From: a virus
IMG/VR virus record: IMGVR_UViG_3300020450_000070
Span: 1 to 28,964 of that record
Length of the DNA stretch: 28,964 nt
Direction: 5' to 3' (one strand)
In this document: positions 23,806 to 28,964 of the stretch, in pieces
Numbering within the stretch: the stretch's first letter is position 1
Layout of the letters: each line of letters starts with the position of its first letter
Notes under the pieces: model-generated
The model's input: only the letters and a program-made list of their open reading frames with translations
The model's database searches: none
Told to the model about the DNA's origin: nothing
Program-made: the position numbers and the translations under genes

Positions 23806-26409
23806 TTAACCATAAGTGGACATACTACCAAGAACTGTCCAAGCAGCATTTCCTGTCTTAACAACTGAGAAAGTATATACATCAATTGCATTAGCAGTAC
23901 CAGCCGATATAGCAGTATCATTTGCCCATTTAACTGTAACTGAAGTACTATCAATTTTAAAACTGTTCATATAATATGCTGTTCCACCTTGTGTAGTCAA
24001 CATAGAAACAGTCATAACCTCACCAGTATTCATCATTGCATTTAATTGAGTAGATGGGCCTCCACGTAAATTAAATCCCCAGTTAGCACCTGCATTATTA
24101 GTGTAATAATGGAGTGCATTATCTTCTAAGTTAATATTAACATTAGCTCCAGTTAATGTGTCAGTCTTAATATCTGCGTTTTCAAGAATTTCATTAACAA
24201 CAAGTCTATTGACTTCTAAACGACCTACTTTTACATCTGCATCACTATATGTTAAATCATTTCCAGCAGTTGATCCATCAAACGTACCAGTACCAAATAC
24301 AATTTTATTCTGACTCTCATCCCATCCCATGAAGACGTTAGAATCAGAACCACGTTCAATAATAATACCAGCATCCTTAGTAGCACTACCAGTAGTACCA
24401 GTTCCTAATTCTATTCTTACATCAGAAATTGTTGTATTGCTAGAGTTAACTGTACTTGTAGTACCATTAACAGTCATGTTTCCAGTAACTGTTAAGTCAT
24501 TTCCAACAGTAAAATCGCCACTACTGGAACTAATAGCATCAACATATGTTTTTACAGCACGTTGAGTTGGAACTTTAACATCACTGTTTTGAGATAAAGT
24601 GCCATCTGTTGAGAATTCATTGATAGAAGCACCAATAAGTCCACCAATAGCACCAAGTTGTAATGACTGAAGACCCTTCAAATCAAAAGCAGAAGAGTTA
24701 AGAGTTGCTGTACCTGTTGCTTGGTCTACCTTAAAGAATTCTCCAACATAGAAATTACCTAAGTCATCAGTTGCAACATAGTAAACTCGTCCTGGATCAG
24801 TTGCGTTAGTGATAATCTGATCTGCCTGAGATGGAGATTGTGTTGGTTCACCTGGCCAGTTAGTTGTTGTTTTATCACCAGTACCAACTTGTAAGAAGTC
24901 GTGACCAGTGAGTCTAATAATACTAAATCTCTTTCTACATTTAACGATTGTAGCATCAGCAACAGGTGTAGCTCTAGAGGTAGAAAATACAATTACATGA
25001 TAAGCAACACTATTTGCTGTAACAGAACTTACTGACTGAATCTGATAAGCGTTACCATCTGTCTGAGCAAATTCTAATGAGTCACCTGCAACAGCTGAGT
25101 TACTAAATTGTGTTACCAGTATTCTACCAGACTGATTACTTTCAAATGAACCACCAGAATCTAGTGTTGCAGTAGCACCAGAAGCACCACCTGTTACAGT
25201 TTCACTTGCTTGGAATGTACCTGTCTTTCCTACAATATAAATTCTTTTTGGTTCTGACTGAACATTAGCAACGTAGGCAGTAGCACCTGATGTTCCACCA
25301 GTTATTTGCTCACCAAGAGTAAAGGCTGTTGTAATGACGTTAGTGTAGGTAAGCATTGTACCTTTAACAGTTCCGTCATTTGTTGTTTCTGTAGAATCTG
25401 AACCAGCAGAGTACACACCATACTCACCATAAGAGTTACTGGAGTTTAGAGATCTTATCTTAGCACCACCAGTAGCAGCATAACCTACTTGACAATAGTA
25501 TGTAAAACCACTAATAATCTCAATAGCACCATTGTCTCTTGCATAAATTCCAAGACCATCACTATGAATAGCAGTATATGTATGGAATAACATACTCTTG
25601 TTACCAGAGTTATGTAAAGCACCATCAACTAATGCACCAGTAGCACCATCACCAAACGAAGTTACATTATAGATGTAAGGTGATTTAGTTGCAATTGGAC
25701 TAGCAGCATTCAATGCAAAATAAGTACCACCAATTGTTGCATTTTCGGGTTTATATGCTGGACTTCCTGCTGTGTATCCACCCATACCATCAAGAATAAT
25801 ATCTTGAATAATAGTACCATCACTACAACGGAATAGTGTAGAACGAGTATTGAGAATAGAACCACCAGAATCTAGTCCTGAACCTGGTTTAATAATAGTT
25901 GATCTTAAACTGTCACCAGCAATTGTTGTATATGGAGGAATAACAATTGGAAGTTGAACTTCTTCGTATACACCTGCCTTTATGAAAATGATTGCGGGAT
26001 TTAATGCATCAGGTGTTCCTATAGAACCAGAAGCATACTTAAGACTTCTAAACGCTGTATCAATAGAACCACCACGACCTTGTGCATCAACACCATTAGT
26101 AGAAACATAGTAAACTGTTGGAGCACCACCAATACCACCCCAAGATACATCAGTTCCGTCAGTTTTAAGAACAGATCCAGCAGCACCAATATTTAACTTG
26201 GCAATCTTACCGTTAGCATCATAGTAAAGAATGTCTCCTCGTGTACCCGTATTGATGTTCTCTCCTTGAAGACTTAATTGACCACTTGCGGTAAATGCTT
26301 GAGTACCAGTAACAGACATTGTACCCGTTACTGCAAGACTGTGAGAGTCTGGGATTGTGACAGTCGTACCAGTACGACCTTTAATATTATCTACTCTTAA
26401 TGTTGACAT
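23806..26409 (-). CDS. Tail fibre with pectate-lyase-like beta-helix, 867 aa
   Basis: The protein begins STLRVDNIKGRTGTTVTIPD, a common phage fibre N-terminus. Residues about 97-170 resemble pectate-lyase-type fibres: TVYYVSTNGVDAQG, then AIIFIKAGVYEEVQLPIVIP and STIIKPGSG. A conserved block at 530-623 has VYYVATDDLGNFYVGEFFKV and ends ASINEFSTDGTLSQNSDVK. The C-terminal 100 residues are a beta-rich tip with NAIDVYTFSVVKTG. The helix, block and tip are shared in the same order with the 1681-aa fibre at 8804-13849, but this protein lacks the five carbohydrate-binding-like modules. A trimeric, possibly saccharide-binding or saccharide-degrading fibre is inferred, and no catalytic residues can be named. 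A TATAAATA late promoter lies 40 bases upstream. The adhesin gene follows after 19 bases. Confidence 0.8.
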   Translation of the reverse strand: MSTLRVDNIKGRTGTTVTIPDSHSLAVTGTMSVTGTQAFTASGQLSLQGENINTGTRGDILYYDANGKIAKLNIGAAGSVLKTDGTDVSWGGIGGAPTVYYVSTNGVDAQGRGGSIDTAFRSLKYASGSIGTPDALNPAIIFIKAGVYEEVQLPIVIPPYTTIAGDSLRSTIIKPGSGLDSGGSILNTRSTLFRCSDGTIIQDIILDGMGGYTAGSPAYKPENATIGGTYFALNAASPIATKSPYIYNVTSFGDGATGALVDGALHNSGNKSMLFHTYTAIHSDGLGIYARDNGAIEIISGFTYYCQVGYAATGGAKIRSLNSSNSYGEYGVYSAGSDSTETTNDGTVKGTMLTYTNVITTAFTLGEQITGGTSGATAYVANVQSEPKRIYIVGKTGTFQASETVTGGASGATATLDSGGSFESNQSGRILVTQFSNSAVAGDSLEFAQTDGNAYQIQSVSSVTANSVAYHVIVFSTSRATPVADATIVKCRKRFSIIRLTGHDFLQVGTGDKTTTNWPGEPTQSPSQADQIITNATDPGRVYYVATDDLGNFYVGEFFKVDQATGTATLNSSAFDLKGLQSLQLGAIGGLIGASINEFSTDGTLSQNSDVKVPTQRAVKTYVDAISSSSGDFTVGNDLTVTGNMTVNGTTSTVNSSNTTISDVRIELGTGTTGSATKDAGIIIERGSDSNVFMGWDESQNKIVFGTGTFDGSTAGNDLTYSDADVKVGRLEVNRLVVNEILENADIKTDTLTGANVNINLEDNALHYYTNNAGANWGFNLRGGPSTQLNAMMNTGEVMTVSMLTTQGGTAYYMNSFKIDSTSVTVKWANDTAISAGTANAIDVYTFSVVKTGNAAWTVLGSMSTYG

Positions 26410-26448
26410 GCTATGCTATTCCGTAATTTGGCGAGTACTATTCTGTGT

Positions 26449-26456
26449 TATTTATA
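26449..26456 (-). promoter_or_regulatory. T4-type late promoter (TATAAATA)
   Basis: A perfect TATAAATA on the minus strand, 40 bases upstream of the 867-aa fibre ATG. It contains the TAA stop of the 187-aa gene (26452-26454) in the same register as the gp13 promoter contains its upstream stop. Confidence 0.8.
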
Positions 26457-27015
26457 TAATCAATACTGCTCCGTCATCAACAGTCATAGTAAAAGTATCA
26501 TCTATATCCACAGGTATATCTTCTTGGGCGTAACTTGGAACAATAATATATCCAACTTTCTTTTTACCAGTTAGAAACATGTCTTTGACAATGGATGTTC
26601 TGATATTATCTGCAAATCCAACCAATTTCTGTGAATTAGTTTGCTCAGTATTATTTGAGAAAAACTCATATGATGTAGTGTCTGAAATAATCAATGCACA
26701 ATCATCATCTATAGTTACTGTAATTGTATCATCAATATCAACTGTTGCATCTTCGTGACTGTATATTTCTGCTAGTTTTGCAGGTGACCCTATAGTAGAA
26801 TCTACATCAAACCCACCATAGTAAAAATATATTGTTTTATCATCTACATCAGATATTGTACCAATATCCGAACCAGCAACTTGAATACTAGCAGCGTTGA
26901 TAGCAGCAGTGCCCGTAAAAACACTATGAATATCAGTTGCTATATCGTTAATAACCTGTCTTTGAAACTCAATCGTATTAGACGGTTGTACGGTCTTTTT
27001 TGTTGTTGCTGGCAT
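26452..27015 (-). CDS. Hypothetical protein with duplicated acidic motif, 187 aa
   Basis: I do not recognise this protein. It starts with FQRQVINDIATDIHSVFTG after a short polar leader. It contains an internal duplication: residues 88-110 (HEDATVDIDDTITVTIDDD) and 165-187 (EDIPVDIDDTFTMTVDDGA), both ending in a hydrophobic LII. The second copy forms the exact C-terminus. The acidic DIDDT pattern could bind divalent cations, but this is a guess. Overall it looks like a soluble, acidic, beta-rich virion or assembly protein. A CTAAATAA motif lies about 23-30 bases upstream. It follows the coiled-coil gene by 26 bases. Confidence 0.7.
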   Translation of the reverse strand: MPATTKKTVQPSNTIEFQRQVINDIATDIHSVFTGTAAINAASIQVAGSDIGTISDVDDKTIYFYYGGFDVDSTIGSPAKLAEIYSHEDATVDIDDTITVTIDDDCALIISDTTSYEFFSNNTEQTNSQKLVGFADNIRTSIVKDMFLTGKKKVGYIIVPSYAQEDIPVDIDDTFTMTVDDGAVLII

Positions 27016-27037
27016 TTAACTAAAATATACCCTAGGG

Positions 27038-27045
27038 TTATTTAG
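27038..27045 (-). promoter_or_regulatory. Late-promoter-like CTAAATAA
   Basis: The minus strand reads CTAAATAA, 23 bases upstream of the ATG at 27015 and overlapping the TAA stop of the preceding gene (27042-27044). A short palindrome, CCTAGG, lies just downstream. It is a weaker match than the TATAAATA sites. Confidence 0.35.
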
Positions 27046-27287
27046 TCAGAAGAGACCGCTGTGGATTCTAAAGGGGTCTCCTGTATTTCTGGTTCTGTAA
27101 GAGGTGGCGATTGCTCTTGGACTCCATCCTGCGTTTTTGGGGAGAGTAACTCCAATGTTTCTAATCCACCTAACAATTTTGTTTTGTATTCGTTAAGTTG
27201 TTTTAAATTCTTTTCCGCTTCAGCAATTTTTGCTTCAGCATCTTTTAATTGTTTGTCAAATTCAATTTTTAAACTTGCAGGATCCAT
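27042..27287 (-). CDS. Small coiled-coil protein, 81 aa
   Basis: Residues 1-45 are a single amphipathic Lys/Glu/Leu-rich helix (IEFDKQLKDAEAKIAEAEKN, then LKQLNEYKTKLL) with heptad-like spacing, followed by a Pro/Glu/Ser-rich disordered tail. This suggests an oligomerising small protein, perhaps a chaperone or linker for the fibres beside it. No family is recognised. The ATG at 27287 has no clear ribosome site but lies 25 bases downstream of a perfect late promoter octamer, so the transcript may begin almost at the start codon. An overlapping plus-strand frame of similar length is rejected. Confidence 0.72.
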   Translation of the reverse strand: MDPASLKIEFDKQLKDAEAKIAEAEKNLKQLNEYKTKLLGGLETLELLSPKTQDGVQEQSPPLTEPEIQETPLESTAVSSD

Positions 27288-27311
27288 AATAATTAAATGG
27301 TAATATAGTAA

Positions 27312-27319
27312 TATTTATA
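27312..27319 (-). promoter_or_regulatory. T4-type late promoter (TATAAATA)
   Basis: A perfect TATAAATA on the minus strand in the 40-base gap between the chaperone gene and the coiled-coil gene, 25 bases upstream of the ATG at 27287. Confidence 0.78.
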
Positions 27320-27327
27320 TGAGTATT

Positions 27328-27684
27328 TTACGATGGTTTTGTTGGCCAAGTAATGTTTGATAAGTTGATATCAGAAGGAGTTTGATTTGCTGGAAGATCT
27401 CTTAATTCTTGTCTATAAGATTGCCACTTAGTTCTAGTTGCTTCGGGAATATCAATCTGTTGTGTCCAATCTGTAGATTCTAATAACCCATTTCTTTTTT
27501 TTCTTAACACTTTCATTGGTTCAGCATTATTCAGTTCTGTAATTTTATTATTAATTTCATCCTCTGTTGGTTTTGTTGTACCACTATCTAACCAAGTAAG
27601 ACCAGAATATCCATCATCTTCATCAAACAACCATTCTGAATTAGGTCTTAGTGCTATTAATGCTGTAATTAAATCATGTTCCAT
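27328..27684 (-). CDS. Fibre-type tail assembly chaperone, 118 aa
   Basis: Residues 57-98 match the phage tail assembly chaperone family (Phage_tail_APC type): LRKKRNGLLESTDWTQQID, then RTKWQSYRQELRDLP. This R-x-x-L-L-x-x-T-D-W-T signature is common in small proteins encoded right after tail fibre genes, and they are thought to help fold or trimerise the fibre. That fits here, as the gene directly follows a tail fibre gene with a four-base gap. The N-terminal 50 residues contain an acidic segment (WLFDEDDGYSGLTW). The TAA is followed after nine bases by the late promoter of the next gene. Specificity for the preceding fibre is inferred from position only. Confidence 0.82.
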   Translation of the reverse strand: MEHDLITALIALRPNSEWLFDEDDGYSGLTWLDSGTTKPTEDEINNKITELNNAEPMKVLRKKRNGLLESTDWTQQIDIPEATRTKWQSYRQELRDLPANQTPSDINLSNITWPTKPS

Positions 27685-27688
27685 ATCA

Positions 27689-28964
27689 TTAAATAAGTTC
27701 TTGTACTGTTAAAGATGTTCCCTTCATTATTTTAACAGGTCCATTATCATTAGTACCATATCGTCTAAATTTAAGATAATATGTTACGTTGTTTCCACCG
27801 TGATTATTAGTATCCTTAACAGTTAAATTAAAACCTGTATTAGTATAACCAGAGTCACCACTATGATCTGCTAAACTACTTACACAAGATGTTCCTATTA
27901 TAGAACTATCTCTATATAATACTGCTTCACATCTGTTTTTTTCTGGGTCATCATAATCGTCTTGTCGCCATGATCCCATCATACCAGCAGCAACAATTAA
28001 CAATGATGAACTAGATACGTTTGGATTAACAGTTAAAACATGTGCTGTTTGATAGGATTGGGAACTAGTTGATATATCACTAGTTCGTATTACCGATTCA
28101 ACAACTGGTACAGTGCTACTAACAGATCCCCATATAGGTTGTGAACTAGAACCTTGACTAATTAATACTTCTCCTGATGATCCATAATCTTCTACATCAA
28201 CCTGACCAACTCCAAAAGCACCAGATCTATTGATTGCAAATCTTTGAGTGTTTGTTACTTGATCAATAAACCTCAATCTAGAATTAGAGGTAGTAGTTCC
28301 ATATACATCAATTGCAAATGATTGAACACCGTCAGAATCTTCAAATTGTAAATGACCACCTTCTACAGATGTATTAGTTCTTTTGAGAATTGTTTCACCA
28401 TTATTTTGTACTCTAAACCTCTCAGTACCATCTATCACAACTTTAAAATATCCAGATCCACCATCAACTATTTCCGCACTTGTATTGCCTTCTATTATTT
28501 TATCAGCATCAGGTATGGTAGGTTTACCACTTAAAGATGACCAAGTACCATCAAACAAAGTAGGTTTATTGGATAGATCATTCCATGATCCAGAGAACAA
28601 TGTAGGTTTATTGGATAGATCATTCCATGATCCAGAGAACAATGTAGGTTTGTTAGATAGATCATTATAGTTACCAGAAAATCCACCTGATTGAGTTCCT
28701 ACCACCCATTGACCAGTTGAAGAACTCCATTTAAGAATGGAATCATTAGCAGGTGATCCAGAAAAATTAACATCACTTAACTGACTAAGTTGTGTAACTA
28801 ATGTAGGTTTATCTGATAGATCATTCCATGATCCAGAAAATATTGTAGGTTTGTTAGATAGATCGTTATATGATCCAGAAAACAAAGTTGGTTTATTAGA
28901 TAGATCGTTATATGATCCAGAAAACAAAGTTGGTTTATTTTTAATAAAATCTACTGAACCACTA
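27689..28964 (-). CDS. Tail fibre with NDLSNKPT repeats (5' end outside the window)
   Basis: The frame is open to the window edge. The TTG at 28927 is a Leu codon within the repeats, not a start, so the N-terminus is missing. The visible 424 residues begin with fibre-shaft repeats of about 14 residues (YNDLSNKPTLFSGS), seven or eight copies in two clusters split by an unrelated segment of about 40 residues. A middle part follows with GTERFRVQNNGETILKR, RFAINRSGAFGVGQ and GEVLISQGSSSQPIWGSV. These are typical of marine phage fibres. The C-terminal 150 residues are a beta-rich tip (SSSLLIVAAGMMGSWRQDD, ending GTSLTVQELI) that could be the receptor-binding part. The downstream chaperone gene supports a fibre role. 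Confidence 0.82.
   Translation of the reverse strand, partial: SGSVDFIKNKPTLFSGSYNDLSNKPTLFSGSYNDLSNKPTIFSGSWNDLSDKPTLVTQLSQLSDVNFSGSPANDSILKWSSSTGQWVVGTQSGGFSGNYNDLSNKPTLFSGSWNDLSNKPTLFSGSWNDLSNKPTLFDGTWSSLSGKPTIPDADKIIEGNTSAEIVDGGSGYFKVVIDGTERFRVQNNGETILKRTNTSVEGGHLQFEDSDGVQSFAIDVYGTTTSNSRLRFIDQVTNTQRFAINRSGAFGVGQVDVEDYGSSGEVLISQGSSSQPIWGSVSSTVPVVESVIRTSDISTSSQSYQTAHVLTVNPNVSSSSLLIVAAGMMGSWRQDDYDDPEKNRCEAVLYRDSSIIGTSCVSSLADHSGDSGYTNTGFNLTVKDTNNHGGNNVTYYLKFRRYGTNDNGPVKIMKGTSLTVQELI
28519..28964 (-). repeat. 42-base tandem repeats encoding the fibre shaft
   Basis: Units of 42 bases encode YNDLSNKPTLFSGS or WNDLSNKPTLFSGS. Two neighbouring units starting at 28581 and 28623 on the plus strand are nearly identical over their full length. 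A second cluster spans about 28800-28960. The units are translated in frame, so copy-number changes would keep the reading frame. Confidence 0.85.

Noticed and set aside
28925-28927. TTG as the start codon of the NDLSNKPT fibre
   Set aside because: The frame is open to the window edge, and this codon is the Leu in a KPTLFSGS repeat. The true start is outside the window.
28519-28964. CRISPR-like direct repeats
   Set aside because: The repeats are contiguous, have no unique spacers, and are translated in frame as fibre shaft units.
1-28964. tRNA genes, integrase, attachment sites or origin
   Set aside because: I saw no cloverleaf-like sequences, recombinase motifs or iterated origin-type repeats. 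The gaps between genes are too short to hold them.

Overview
The window is a contiguous piece of a contractile-tailed, T4-like marine phage (most likely a cyanophage-type myovirus). The basis is a complete gp13-gp14-gp15 neck/tail-completion block followed by the start of gp16 (small terminase), all on the minus strand in T4 order. Around it are AT-rich sequence, long beta-rich fibre genes, T4-type late promoter octamers (TATAAATA and close variants) and a 2OG-Fe(II) oxygenase of the kind common in cyanophages. No photosynthesis gene, tRNA, integrase or host gene is visible, so the host (Synechococcus, Prochlorococcus, Pelagibacter or other) cannot be fixed from the window. Every convincing gene lies on the minus strand, so transcription runs from position 28964 towards 1.

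Layout in transcription order. (1) 28964-26452: the end of a tail-fibre gene with NDLSNKPT repeats (its start lies outside the window), a fibre-type tail assembly chaperone, a small coiled-coil protein and a 187-aa protein of unknown function. (2) 26409-19263: an 867-aa beta-helix-like fibre, a 656-aa adhesin with a huge glycine-rich region and a fibrinogen-like C-terminal domain, a 111-aa baseplate/fibre adaptor-like protein, a 241-aa fibre protein and a 480-aa beta-rich virion protein, closed by a clear rho-independent terminator. (3) 19176-7801: a 1482-aa protein built from about 82-aa tandem modules, two small proteins (one with an Mtd-like N-terminal motif), a 1681-aa fibre with five carbohydrate-binding-like repeats that is a paralogue of the 867-aa fibre, and a probable beta-propeller protein. 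(4) 7780-6499: two proteins of unknown function. (5) 6506-3300: a compact accessory cassette encoding a U32-like Fe-S protein fused to a methyltransferase, a 2OG-Fe(II) oxygenase and a DUF401-like membrane protein. (6) 3269-1: gp13, gp14 (with a large insertion), gp15 and gp16.

How the genes fit together. Blocks 1-3 probably build the baseplate-attached host-recognition apparatus, with at least seven or eight candidate fibre or adhesin proteins. Block 6 caps the head-tail junction, completes the tail and starts DNA packaging. The cassette in block 5 is not virion-like and is the best candidate for an undescribed function: a modification enzyme pair (hydroxylation and methylation chemistry) next to a multi-pass membrane protein. 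Late promoter octamers precede many of the transcription units, and several overlap the stop codon of the preceding gene. Genes are so tightly packed that no gap exceeds about 90 bases.
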